Below, in pieces: positions 54,370 to 62,415 of a stretch of DNA of 64,000 bases. Source of the DNA: Bacteroides helcogenes P 36-108. Its GTDB lineage: Bacteria > Bacteroidota > Bacteroidia > Bacteroidales > Bacteroidaceae. The DNA is taken from contig NC_014933.1 of NCBI RefSeq assembly GCF_000186225.1, positions 3,472,001-3,536,000 on the forward strand, in the 5' to 3' direction. How positions within the stretch are numbered: position 1 is the first letter of the stretch; each line of letters starts with the position of its first letter. The notes under the pieces are model-generated. The model was given only the letters and a program-made list of their open reading frames with translations. It had not been told where the DNA came from and made no database searches. Position numbers and translations under genes: made by a program.

Positions 54370-55097
54370 ATACTAAAAGAGCCTCCGTTAATATGAATAG
54401 TCTGACCATTGATATAAGACGCCTTTTCTGATATCAAAAATTCTACCAGATTCGCCACATCTTCCACCTTACCAAATTTGTGGGACGGTATATTTTCCAA
54501 TATCTTAAATCTGTATTTTTCTGGTATACGCATCAGCATATCCGTTTCAATAGCCCCAGGTGCTACCGCATTCACACAAATCCCTTTAGCAGCAAACTCC
54601 AAAGAAAGAGATTTTGTAAATCCTACTATACCGGCTTTTGATGCAGCATAATTGGACTTGCCAAAAGCCCCTGTATAACCGGCAATACTTGTAAAATTTA
54701 CAATTCTCCCCCAACCTCTTTGTATCATGGAAGGAATAAAGGCATGGGAAAAAAAATAAATTGAACCGAGATTTATATTCAAAACCTGATTCCATTGATA
54801 AGGTTCCATTTTTAGGAAAGTGGCATCATTCTCAACACCCGCATTATTTATTAGCACATCAACCCCTCCAAAGACTTGTAACACCTGATGAGCGACAGTC
54901 TCTATTGAACTATAATCCTCCAAGTCGCATTGATAGTAACTAACATTGGGATATAAGTCTGCCAATTCTTTTGCACCAGCTTCGTTGCGATTGTAAGTGA
55001 TGATTACATTTTTGTAAATAGCCGCCAAACATGCTGCTATACCTTTTCCGATGCCTTTATCTCCTCCTGTTATAAAAACGGTTTTCTCTGTCATCAT
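54366..55097 (-). CDS. 3-oxoacyl-ACP reductase-type SDR
   Basis: The protein has about 243 residues. The cofactor motif is GGDKGIGKGIA; INNAGVEN and the catalytic Ser-Tyr-Lys (FTSIAGYTGAFGKSNYAASK) are intact; VAPGAIETDM follows the active site, as in FabG. It reduces a beta-ketoacyl thioester to the 3-hydroxyacyl form with NADPH. The start ATGATGA overlaps the stop of the FabH gene, so translation is coupled; I chose 55097 (55094 is as good). The frame to 55130 would add 11 residues inside the FabH gene. Confidence 0.85.
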   Translation of the reverse strand: MMTEKTVFITGGDKGIGKGIAACLAAIYKNVIITYNRNEAGAKELADLYPNVSYYQCDLEDYSSIETVAHQVLQVFGGVDVLINNAGVENDATFLKMEPYQWNQVLNINLGSIYFFSHAFIPSMIQRGWGRIVNFTSIAGYTGAFGKSNYAASKAGIVGFTKSLSLEFAAKGICVNAVAPGAIETDMLMRIPEKYRFKILENIPSHKFGKVEDVANLVEFLISEKASYINGQTIHINGGSFSI

Positions 55098-56089
55098 CCC
55101 CATTTTATTATCGAAGCTCCATAAGTCCACCCGCTACCTACTGCTGCAAACAAGACATTGTCACCTTTATGAATGCGACCAGTCCTATTCACCTCATCAA
55201 GAAGAATCGGGATAGTACCACTTGATGTATTGGCATACTTATCCATATTTGTCATGACTTTCTCAAAAGGAAGTCCTATTATCTCAGATGTTTTTCTAAG
55301 AATTTTTATACTGGGTTGGTGAGGTATCATCAAGTCTATATCACTAATGGAAAGTCCGGTATCTTCAAGCACCTGATAAATGGCACGGGGCAGAGCTTGT
55401 GTAGCTGAATTAAAGACAGCCTTACCATCCATTTGAAAATATTGAAGTCCCTTCTCCAATATTTCCGGAGTGATGGGCATTTCTGAGCCACCAGCCGGAA
55501 CTGTAAATCCCAAATGCTCATGGCTGCTATCCGTATAGAGGCGATATGCCAGAAAACCTTCAACCACATTGGCTGAGGTTAAAACAGCCGCACCAGATCC
55601 GTCTCCAAAAAATACGGCATCACGTCTTGTCCAATCAACAATTCTACTAAAGGTATCCGCCCCTATCACAAGGACATTATTATATACACCACTGGCAATA
55701 TACTGAGTTCCAATAGACATAGCGAACAGGAAACCACTGCACACTGCCGCTATATCAAAAGCAGCCGCATTAAACGCTTTCATCTTGTATTGGACAATAG
55801 CTGCCGTAGAAGGCGCCTTTCGGTCAGGAGTCGCCGTAGCCACTATAATCAGGTCAATGTCACCAACGTTTAAACCGGCATTACTAATCGCATTAAGACC
55901 TGCTTGAGCCGCCAAATCGCTCGTCGTCTCATTATCTGCCGCAATGTGCCGTTCCTTTATTCCTAAATTAGCCTGAATCCATTCATCGTTTGTCGGCACG
56001 ATTGTCTCCAAATATTTATTTGTATATACTTTAGGAGGAACATATGAACCCGTCCCAAGAATTTTCACATTGCGTATTACTTGTCTCAT
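55094..56089 (-). CDS. Beta-ketoacyl-ACP synthase III (FabH-like) of the capsule locus
   Basis: The protein has 331 residues and an intact Cys-His-Asn triad: DIAAVCSGFLFAM (Cys), MIPHQPSIKIL (His) and KYANTSSGTIPILL (Asn). The start KILGTGSYVPPKVYTNKYLE is normal for FabH. It condenses a CoA-bound starter with malonyl-ACP. Sitting between a GNAT-like acyltransferase and a ketoreductase, it is more likely to build a short 3-hydroxyacyl group for the capsule than to serve bulk fatty acid synthesis. No carrier protein is encoded here. Confidence 0.87.
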   Translation of the reverse strand: MRQVIRNVKILGTGSYVPPKVYTNKYLETIVPTNDEWIQANLGIKERHIAADNETTSDLAAQAGLNAISNAGLNVGDIDLIIVATATPDRKAPSTAAIVQYKMKAFNAAAFDIAAVCSGFLFAMSIGTQYIASGVYNNVLVIGADTFSRIVDWTRRDAVFFGDGSGAAVLTSANVVEGFLAYRLYTDSSHEHLGFTVPAGGSEMPITPEILEKGLQYFQMDGKAVFNSATQALPRAIYQVLEDTGLSISDIDLMIPHQPSIKILRKTSEIIGLPFEKVMTNMDKYANTSSGTIPILLDEVNRTGRIHKGDNVLFAAVGSGWTYGASIIKWG

Positions 56090-56096
56090 AATAGAA

Positions 56097-56654
56097 TTAT
56101 AACTGGTTAATAATAGAAAAGTCGAAAGATGTAGGGTCTATGCCCAAATACTGAAGGATATTCAACACGACCTCTTTGGTACAGCGATTATCCGGATTAA
56201 TGCCGGGATGAAACAATAAATCTATTTTCCCATCACCCTCATCAGACTCACCAAGAATTTGCCACCCAACTTTCTGATTGATATGACAAATTGCCTTATT
56301 ACATTGTAATTGGGTTCCTGCTATTGGGCCATTCGCTTTTTCTATATAATCATGTACTATTTCTTGTCCATATCCACTGCCCCACTCTTCTCTCTGAATG
56401 GCAATTGTCGGTGTACAGAAACCGTCTCTAATGCGAAGCAATAGAAAAGCTACAAATTTGCCGGGCTTGGCATAAGGCTCATAAAGATAGGCGTGGACAT
56501 GATTTGAATTTTCATGCCACCAAGATTGTTGTGCTTCATAAGTTCTATGAGGCAAAGGGTGTGTACTAAGCATCTCAAGATTCTCATTATATATACACCG
56601 CATCAGCTCCACTTGCCATGCCTCTCGAACAGGAATACAGTTCAATTTATTCAT
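56097..56654 (-). CDS. Putative N-acyltransferase (GNAT-like) for the amino sugar
   Basis: The protein has 185 residues. HAYLYEPYAKPGKFVAFLLLR, TIAIQREEWGSGYGQEIVHDYI (a G-x-G-x-G/A-like acyl-CoA loop) and CNKAICHINQKVGWQILGES (the asparagine-rich C-terminal GNAT signature) support the fold. It overlaps the cupin stop by 8 bases and precedes the FabH gene by 7. The likely task is transfer of the acyl chain made by the FabH/SDR/crotonase set to the 3-amino group. This is inferred from order and from the comparable role of AntD in anthrose synthesis. Confidence 0.65.
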   Translation of the reverse strand: MNKLNCIPVREAWQVELMRCIYNENLEMLSTHPLPHRTYEAQQSWWHENSNHVHAYLYEPYAKPGKFVAFLLLRIRDGFCTPTIAIQREEWGSGYGQEIVHDYIEKANGPIAGTQLQCNKAICHINQKVGWQILGESDEGDGKIDLLFHPGINPDNRCTKEVVLNILQYLGIDPTSFDFSIINQL

Positions 56655-57066
56655 TTTTATATTCTATAAATTCATCATAATCTCTTATATAATCACTCTC
56701 ATCATACCCATGTGAAGCCAATACCAAACACACAGCCCCCGAAGAAAAATCATCCAACGTTCTCCAAATGCCGGGCACTACGTAAAGACCCTGATAGGGG
56801 CGGTTCAGCAGAAAAGTACGCTTCACGTTGCCATCGTCAAGCGTGACCGTGAAACTGCCACTGGCTGCGACAATCAGTTGGCTTAATTCTTTGTGCGCAT
56901 GTCCGCCACGACTTTCACCACCGGGAACGTCATACAGATAATAAGTACGTTTTACATCAAATGGAACTGTATCTGCATTCTCAACGACTGAAATATTTCC
57001 TTTCCGCTCGCTATGGTGCTTGTCGAGCTCAATCATTGTACAATCATAAACTTTACTTCCTTTCAT
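56647..57066 (-). CDS. fdtA: Sugar 3,4-ketoisomerase (FdtA/QdtA-type cupin), canonical copy
   Basis: This is a 139-residue single cupin. YYLYDVPGGESRGGHAHKELSQ carries both active-site His residues (His-Ala-His) of the dTDP-4-keto-6-deoxyhexose 3,4-ketoisomerases. GLYVVPGIWRTLDDFSSGAVCLVLAS completes the fold. The product, the 3-keto sugar, would be aminated by the FdtB-like enzyme. The start overlaps the stop of the other cupin gene (ATGA), so the two are coupled. A start at 57033 (MIELDKHHSE) is also possible. Confidence 0.85.
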   Translation of the reverse strand: MKGSKVYDCTMIELDKHHSERKGNISVVENADTVPFDVKRTYYLYDVPGGESRGGHAHKELSQLIVAASGSFTVTLDDGNVKRTFLLNRPYQGLYVVPGIWRTLDDFSSGAVCLVLASHGYDESDYIRDYDEFIEYKNE

Positions 57067-57467
57067 TGCTTATGACTTTTAAATAGTTCGTAATTATAAA
57101 TATAGTCGGCTTCATTGTATGAGGTAGAAGCCAACACCAATGCTAATGAATTGGTAGAAAAATTTATCATTTCCCGCCATATTCCTTTGGGAACGTAGAG
57201 ACCATAGTAAGAACGGTTCAAAGTAAATGTTTTCTTTTCTTTACCATCGTCCAGTACTACGTCAAAACTTCCGGAAAGAGCGATGATAAACTCTTGGTTT
57301 TCCTTATAAGCATGACCACCACGGGGTTCACCACCCGGTACATCATAAATCCAATAACTTCTTGCTATCTTAAAAGGTATCTGCTTGAATTCTTCAGCAA
57401 AAGACAGATTGCCACGCTTGTCTAAGAATTTAGGCAAGTCAATTACTTCTACATTTGTTAAGTTCAT
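57063..57467 (-). CDS. Sugar 3,4-ketoisomerase-like cupin, divergent copy
   Basis: The protein has 134 residues and is clearly paralogous to the next gene: YWIYDVPGGEPRGGHAYKENQE and GLYVPKGIWREMINFSTNSLALVLAS. The second active-site His of the family is replaced by Tyr (His-Ala-Tyr). It may be a partner subunit, a different isomerase (for example the Glc- versus Gal-configured product), or an inactive copy. It is the first gene after the short UpxY-linked ORF and its leader region. Confidence 0.8.
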   Translation of the reverse strand: MNLTNVEVIDLPKFLDKRGNLSFAEEFKQIPFKIARSYWIYDVPGGEPRGGHAYKENQEFIIALSGSFDVVLDDGKEKKTFTLNRSYYGLYVPKGIWREMINFSTNSLALVLASTSYNEADYIYNYELFKSHKQ

Positions 57468-57559
57468 TGTAAAAGAAAGAATAAAGTGAGAGTTTATTTG
57501 CGTCCAAAAATGACATACTACTTAGGGAAAGCCGCCTAAAGGCAGTTTTCCTATCAATC

Positions 57560-57582
57560 AAGTCAAAAGTTGAACTGATTTT
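57560..57582 (-). repeat. Leader repeat, copy 2 (before the first cupin gene)
   Basis: This copy matches 42352-42374 at 21 of 23 bases and lies 93 bases upstream of the cupin start. The 186-base gap in which it sits also holds a short hairpin near 57528-57550. It may be a pausing or antitermination-linked leader. Confidence 0.45.
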
Positions 57583-57654
57583 TAGTATTTATAGAAAGAA
57601 TGGTTAGTTCTGTTTCATCATAGTGACATGAATTGCTACGATATAAGGCGTTTT

Positions 57655-57873
57655 TCAACTTTCTCTTTTACGAACGGTTGTTGGCGCCCCCAAGTCTTCC
57701 CTTTCAACCACCGCTAACCATCCGTTTTGTTCCAGTTCAAACAGGGCAGGATACACACGCAACTTATCTGCCCCGGAATGTAGGATAATGCTTTCTACAG
57801 AAACGGCTTCCGGAAAAGAAGAAATGTAATCCATGATACGCTGAGTATCAATCATTTTATAATTTATATCCAT
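57655..57873 (-). CDS. 72-residue winged-helix-like protein after UpxY
   Basis: This is a small protein starting MDINYKMIDTQRIMDYISSF. VSVESIILHSGADKLRVYPAL and FELEQNGWLAVVEREDLGAPTTV suggest a three-helix winged-helix fold with a beta wing. It starts 15 bases after the UpxY stop. In many Bacteroides capsule loci the second gene is upxZ, but this protein is about half the length of UpxZ and does not match it. Function is unknown; a DNA-binding role is possible. Confidence 0.6.
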   Translation of the reverse strand: MDINYKMIDTQRIMDYISSFPEAVSVESIILHSGADKLRVYPALFELEQNGWLAVVEREDLGAPTTVRKRES

Positions 57874-57888
57874 ATCTTATGTAAAAAT

Positions 57889-58542
57889 CTACTCTATCAA
57901 GTCCAACATATCCCGTGTGATGTTCACTTTTGCACAACCCAAGATATCAATCATTATCACCAAATTGATGCTTCCATCTGAACATTGCAGAATATGCCCT
58001 TCCAGCCCCATCAACTTTCCACCGTTGACGCGGACTCTTTTGCCCAGATGCAAAGGACGTGAATCAAACACGACCGGGTTTTCGGCATCATTAACCATCC
58101 GTTTTAATTGAATCATTTGACGCTCCGGGATAACGGCAACGGGACGATGTCCATTCTGCTGCGCCCCTGCGATGTTTACCATGAAGCGTTTTATGTAAGG
58201 AAGATAGGCAATCTCCTTTCTTCTCACCAAATCGGTGCAATAGATAAAAATAAGAGCCGGGAAAATGATGCGTTCCACTTGCTTGCGTTTGCCGTTGCAC
58301 AAAACCCGCATCTCCTTTTGGACAGCAACATAAACCTCATAGTCTTTTTCGTCTTCTTTCTGGTTCTTGATACGCTTGACCAGTTCATCGGCTATCAACT
58401 TTTCTGAATGATTGTTTACAATAGCAACATACCAATGTTTAGGTTGGCGGCCACTTTTGTGTATGCCTACGGCGTCGTCGGTCTTTTGAACCGTCTTAGC
58501 CATATCCAACCTTGTAGCATTTTTCTGCATATTATCATTCAT
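57889..58542 (-). CDS. UpxY-family transcription antiterminator (NusG-like)
   Basis: The protein has 217 residues. After a variable start comes the NusG-type N-terminal domain (KHWYVAIVNNHSEKLIADELV, YEVYVAVQKEMRVL, RIIFPALIFIYC). The KOW region has LGKRVRVNGGKLMGLEGHI. UpxY proteins load on RNA polymerase in the leader of their own capsule operon and stop early termination. It is the first gene of the operon and faces the invertible promoter. The locus has no standard UpxZ gene. Confidence 0.92.
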   Translation of the reverse strand: MNDNMQKNATRLDMAKTVQKTDDAVGIHKSGRQPKHWYVAIVNNHSEKLIADELVKRIKNQKEDEKDYEVYVAVQKEMRVLCNGKRKQVERIIFPALIFIYCTDLVRRKEIAYLPYIKRFMVNIAGAQQNGHRPVAVIPERQMIQLKRMVNDAENPVVFDSRPLHLGKRVRVNGGKLMGLEGHILQCSDGSINLVIMIDILGCAKVNITRDMLDLIE

Positions 58543-58578
58543 TCTTTTGGTGCAAAATTTTACCCCAAAATCAGACGC

Positions 58579-58777
58579 ACTCTTATATAGAGTACGTCTG
58601 ATTTATAGAATAGCTGACTTTCAACTAATTAAATATAGCCTGAATGATTTTTGTAAAACATTGATTATTAAATGCAGAAATTAATCACAGTCATTTCCTG
58701 CTTTTTCAACAATTAAGTTGTTGTATTTCAAAATAAGTCCCTATATTTGCAGCGATAGACGTACTCTATATAAGAGT
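58579..58777. promoter_or_regulatory. Invertible promoter segment of the capsule operon (OFF orientation)
   Basis: Inverted repeats of 21 perfect bases (58579-58599 and 58757-58777) bound a 157-base segment. The repeats contain AGACGTAC, like the ARACGTWC core of Bacteroides invertible capsule promoters. Inside, TTG (58721-58723) and TATATTTG (58742-58749) form a promoter on the plus strand, pointing away from UpxY. Inversion would bring it to face UpxY. The left repeat is also flanked by 10-bp arms (58568-58577 and 58595-58604) that could bind a recombinase dimer. Confidence 0.9.
58721..58749 (+). promoter_or_regulatory. Promoter within the invertible segment
   Basis: TTG at 58721-58723, an 18-base spacer and TATATTTG at 58742-58749 match the Bacteroides consensus. 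Its direction in this assembly is rightwards, against the end of the recombinase gene, so the capsule operon should be silent in the sequenced state. Confidence 0.8.
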
Positions 58778-58815
58778 ATCTCCAATTTACCAAACATTTT
58801 TTTATTCTTCAGACA

Positions 58816-60027
58816 TTACAAACCTTTTAAAATATTACGGTTTGCATCATCTATCCGGTTCGTTTGTATAGACGCGAGGTAAATCTGTGTGGTAGTTTCC
58901 GAATCATGTCCCATTGCTTCACTGATAATGCCAATGGATATATTCTTAGCCTTAGCGATGCTTGCCCACGAATGGCGTGCCACATACAGTGTGAGCGGTG
59001 TCTGTAGTTTAGCCCTGACCGCCACTTTTTTCAGTTTCCGGTTCAGCAGAAGCATCTTGTTTTTATATTGTCTGTTCTCCGTGCCATCCTCCCTCTGAAT
59101 GATGGGCAACAGATATTGCGTGCCTGTTTCCCCATATTTATCTACAATATTCTGCATCTGCTTCTCCCAGCACACCACAAGCTGCTGTCCGGTTTTCTTC
59201 CTGTTGTAAACAACGTAACCATTGCACAAGTCTTTCTTACGAAGATAGGCGATATCGATAAAGGACATTCCACGCATATAGAAAGAAAACAAGAAAATGT
59301 CACGGGCAAAATCCAGGGTGGGGGCATCAGACAAATCCAGTCCTTTGATACGTTTGATGTCAGAAAGCGTGATGGCACGCTTGGAGGTTCTGTCGATGCC
59401 TGTATATACATTTTTGAAAGGATTGGATTCCGGAACGAGCCTGGCCGTCACCGCCTTGTTAAAAACACTGTGCAGAATACGCATGTTGAAAGAACTGGTA
59501 TTGCGGCTCAAAGGCTTGGCTTTCATCCATCCTTCATATTGCTCTATCATATCCGCATCCAATGTCTCAAAATAAAGGTCGACACCTCCTCTGAATTTCA
59601 TCAGGTTATTCAATGCCACCTGGTAGTTTTCGCCGGTTCGGACTTTGCCCAACCTTTTAAGACGCTCTATCTGGCTCCGCATAAATTCGAAGACGGATGT
59701 TTTGGCAAGAGAGTTTTCTTTGTAACGTTTGATTACGTCTTCTACCTGATAGGAGGCCCCGCTGTTTTCATATTCATGAATGACACTTTCCAGACAGTGC
59801 ATTTCCCACTGTATCTTATCCCGGATAATTTTCAGTTCCACAGTGCGCTTATCAGAAACGGGGGATCTTTTGACTATGTCGCCTGTTCTTTCTCTCCATT
59901 CGTTTGTATAAATTTTATATTCTGTCTTAATTTGCTTCACAACCCTCTTGTGGATAATCTGAAAATACAAAGTACCCATTCTTCCCGGAACAGAAGACAC
60001 TCTAAATTTCATTTTCATTGATGCCAT
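58816..60027 (-). CDS. Tyrosine site-specific recombinase next to the invertible promoter
   Basis: The protein has 403 residues. The N-terminal SAM-like domain has VFEFMRSQIERLKRLGKVRTG. The catalytic domain has the first Arg in YMRGMSFIDIAYL, ARHSWASIA (the His-x2-Arg region), MGHDSETTTQIY with the nucleophile Tyr, and a C-terminal helix. This is the Bacteroides shufflon/phage-integrase type. It lies 38 bases from the right inverted repeat and is transcribed towards it, which makes it the best candidate for inverting the segment. It could also act at other sites. Confidence 0.88.
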   Translation of the reverse strand: MASMKMKFRVSSVPGRMGTLYFQIIHKRVVKQIKTEYKIYTNEWRERTGDIVKRSPVSDKRTVELKIIRDKIQWEMHCLESVIHEYENSGASYQVEDVIKRYKENSLAKTSVFEFMRSQIERLKRLGKVRTGENYQVALNNLMKFRGGVDLYFETLDADMIEQYEGWMKAKPLSRNTSSFNMRILHSVFNKAVTARLVPESNPFKNVYTGIDRTSKRAITLSDIKRIKGLDLSDAPTLDFARDIFLFSFYMRGMSFIDIAYLRKKDLCNGYVVYNRKKTGQQLVVCWEKQMQNIVDKYGETGTQYLLPIIQREDGTENRQYKNKMLLLNRKLKKVAVRAKLQTPLTLYVARHSWASIAKAKNISIGIISEAMGHDSETTTQIYLASIQTNRIDDANRNILKGL

Positions 60028-60157
60028 CTTTTATTAAATACTATTTCTATTGGTTCAATATAATGACGGAATCTTACAGGCTTTTGTTTTATATCATTTT
60101 TGCATACAATGCCAGCCTTGCTTTTTTATACAAGAAGAACTTCCCTTGAAATAATAA

Positions 60158-60193
60158 AAAACTCCGCCAATGCCTAAGCAATGACGGAGTTTT
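60158..60193 (-). terminator. Terminator after the alcohol dehydrogenase gene
   Basis: A 9-bp stem (60158-60166 with 60185-60193) with further pairing in the loop is followed on the minus strand by TTTTTTATTATT. It lies 83 bases beyond the dehydrogenase stop and isolates it from the recombinase gene. Confidence 0.8.
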
Positions 60194-60273
60194 GTTAGTA
60201 TACAGTGTTCTTTTTTCGATAGATAATGAGAAGAGGGCAGCAGAATTAAGCGGTTAAAACAATGACGGAGTTT
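60179..60273. repeat. 14-bp direct repeat around the dehydrogenase 3' end
   Basis: CAATGACGGAGTTT occurs at 60179-60192 (within the terminator) and again at 60260-60273, three bases before the stop codon of the dehydrogenase gene. The 67 bases between the copies show nothing else. The arrangement could reflect duplication of the terminator arm or a small insertion. Confidence 0.6.
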
Positions 60274-60275
60274 CT

Positions 60276-61448
60276 TTATAGTGCCAGACGGTATATCTCC
60301 TTACTGTCTTTCTTTGTCAGCTTCATATAATTGCCCACAAATTCTCCCTTATTGCGATGCAGACTATCTGTCAAGCGGTCTATATCGGGATTTACAATAC
60401 CCAGTTCCTTGAAGTTTACCGGAAGTCCCATATAACGGAAGAAGTGCTTCAAGCGGGAAACACCGGCCAAAGCCGTTTCTTCCAAATCCTCCGATTGGGG
60501 CACATTAAAGACTCGGATGGCAAACTGGGCTATCTTCTTGGGATGATGTTCAGCCATAAAAGTCATCCAAGCAGGAACAATCACTGCCAATCCTGCACCA
60601 TGCGTCACATTGTAGAGGGCACTTACCTCATGTTCAAGAAAGTGCGAAGCCCAATCTTCCTCACAACCAACTCCGCAAGTTCCATTGTGGGCGATAGTAC
60701 CACACCACATGATATTAGCGCGCGCATCGTAGTCATCCGGGTTCTGCTTGACGCGGTATGCCTCCTTGATAACAGCCATCAATGTAGCTTCGCAAAGGCG
60801 GTCGCTTATTTCCACCTGCTGCGTATTGGTGAAATAGCGTTCCATGATATGTACCATCATGTCGGCAATGCCGCAAGCCGTCTGAAAAGGCGGCAGTGTA
60901 TAGGTCAGTTCCGGATTCATGATAGAGAAAACCGGACGCAGCAATTCAGGCACACGGAGACTCAATTTCTGGAGAGTGTCCACTTTAGTAATCACGGAGT
61001 TGCCCGAACCTTCACTGCCCGCAGCGGGAATTGTAAGTATCACTGCCACATTCAAAGCTTTCTTTACCTTGGCCTTGCCGACATAGAAATCCCAGAAGTC
61101 ACCCTCATAAGGTACACCGGCGGCAATGGCCTTTGCCGTATCAATGACAGAACCGCCGCCTATGGCAAGCATCAGGTCTGCCTGCTCGCGACGGCAAAAT
61201 TCGATACCTTCATAAACCTTCGTGTCTATGGGATTAGGCTGCACGCCTCCCATTTCGCAATACAGAACACCGGCTTCCTGCAAGGAGGTCTTCACCCGCT
61301 GCAACAGACCGCTACGGACAACGGAACCACCGCCATATACTATCATCACCTTGCGGGCATCCTGCTTGCGCGCCAATGCGCCCACCTGCATTTCTGTATC
61401 CCTTCCGAAGACAAACTCCGTAGGGCTATAAAAGACGAAATTGTTCAT
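60276..61448 (-). CDS. Iron-containing alcohol dehydrogenase (YqhD/BdhA-like)
   Basis: The protein has 390 residues. MIVYGGGSVVRSGLL and AIGGGSVIDTAKAIAAG form the NAD(P)-binding part. The metal site is given by Asp and His residues in CGIADMMVHIMERYF and HFLEHEVSALYNVTHGAGLAVI, with EEDWASHFLEHE before. The family reduces aldehydes to alcohols with NAD(P)H. It starts 32 bases after the stop of the inositol-lipid operon and has its own terminator; a functional link to that operon is not evident. Confidence 0.88.
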   Translation of the reverse strand: MNNFVFYSPTEFVFGRDTEMQVGALARKQDARKVMIVYGGGSVVRSGLLQRVKTSLQEAGVLYCEMGGVQPNPIDTKVYEGIEFCRREQADLMLAIGGGSVIDTAKAIAAGVPYEGDFWDFYVGKAKVKKALNVAVILTIPAAGSEGSGNSVITKVDTLQKLSLRVPELLRPVFSIMNPELTYTLPPFQTACGIADMMVHIMERYFTNTQQVEISDRLCEATLMAVIKEAYRVKQNPDDYDARANIMWCGTIAHNGTCGVGCEEDWASHFLEHEVSALYNVTHGAGLAVIVPAWMTFMAEHHPKKIAQFAIRVFNVPQSEDLEETALAGVSRLKHFFRYMGLPVNFKELGIVNPDIDRLTDSLHRNKGEFVGNYMKLTKKDSKEIYRLAL

Positions 61449-61479
61449 ATTCGTATTTATTTTACTATCGAATCAAATA

Positions 61480-62415
61480 TCATTCAATGTATTCACCATA
61501 TCTTCCAAAGAAACGTTTAAACGCTCCCCATTTCATCAACCCTTTTTCAAAGACCAGAATTCCCAACAGGGCACACGAAACGCCCAACAGCACATCTATC
61601 AGGTAGTGATGTCCCGAATAAACGGCTGTCCACCAGATACCGACCATTATAACAGCAAAAAGAGCTACCAACCATTTCCTGCAATATCCCATGACGGCAT
61701 AGGCCAAAGCCACTACCATGTAGGCAGCATGGAGTGAAGGCACTGCCGCAAAAACATTGGCATTGCGCCCATAGATAGAATTAAAGACAGAACAGCCCAG
61801 CAATTCATCAAAACGTCCCAAACCTGCCACATTGCCCGGAGTATCGAGTATAGGCTCGAAACCATAATTCATGGCATACCAAGGTGGGGCGGCAGGATGA
61901 ATGTAATACCCGGCAAAACCTATAAGATTGACCAGCAAAAATACCATTGCAAAACGCAGGTAAATCTTGCGGTCGCCCTTCAAATAGAGCCATAGTCCGA
62001 ATATAATGGGAACCGGAACCCAACAAAGATAGAATATCCCGGCAAAGAAATCTGCCAACGAACAATGATATAGTGCAAAATATTCGCAAGGAATAAGAGT
62101 AGTACCATTGACAGATAAGCCAAAAAGAGATTTTTCAGCCTCATACAGCCCCTTTATGTCGATAGGATTTACTTGATAATTGGGATACACGCGCATCCAG
62201 TCATACGAAATGCCGAATACGAAAAAAGGCAATAATGCCAGAGCCAACTTACGGGTTGTCTTTCCCGCAAAGAACAATACCAAAAATATCCCTGCCATCA
62301 AGATATGTTCCGGACGGAGTCCGATGCAGACCGTTGTCAGAATCAAAAAAAGCGCCGTAATGATAATAACCCAGACCGCCTCTTTCACAGAGGGAAACAA
62401 ATAATTTCTCATCAC
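61480..62415 (-). CDS. PAP2/Aur1-like inositol phosphorylceramide synthase
   Basis: The protein has 311 residues with about six to eight transmembrane helices. Catalytic motifs are [12 protein letters not shown] and [13 protein letters not shown], the two His motifs of PAP2/Aur1 transferases. It begins [20 protein letters not shown]. The order PAP2, CDP-alcohol phosphatidyltransferase, GtrA and PgpA-like phosphatase is that of the B. thetaiotaomicron inositol-lipid cluster (BT_1522-BT_1526), in which this position is the inositol phosphorylceramide synthase. The start overlaps the stop of the phosphatidyltransferase gene (ATGA). Confidence 0.82.
   Translation of the reverse strand: MMRNYLFPSVKEAVWVIIITALFLILTTVCIGLRPEHILMAGIFLVLFFAGKTTRKLALALLPFFVFGISYDWMRVYPNYQVNPIDIKGLYEAEKSLFGLSVNGTTLIPCEYFALYHCSLADFFAGIFYLCWVPVPIIFGLWLYLKGDRKIYLRFAMVFLLVNLIGFAGYYIHPAAPPWYAMNYGFEPILDTPGNVAGLGRFDELLGCSVFNSIYGRNANVFAAVPSLHAAYMVVALAYAVMGYCRKWLVALFAVIMVGIWWTAVYSGHHYLIDVLLGVSCALLGILVFEKGLMKWGAFKRFFGRYGEYIE

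Noticed and set aside
57655..57873. Call of this gene as upxZ
   Set aside because: It is in the right place but is about half the length of UpxZ and shows a winged-helix-like pattern instead.
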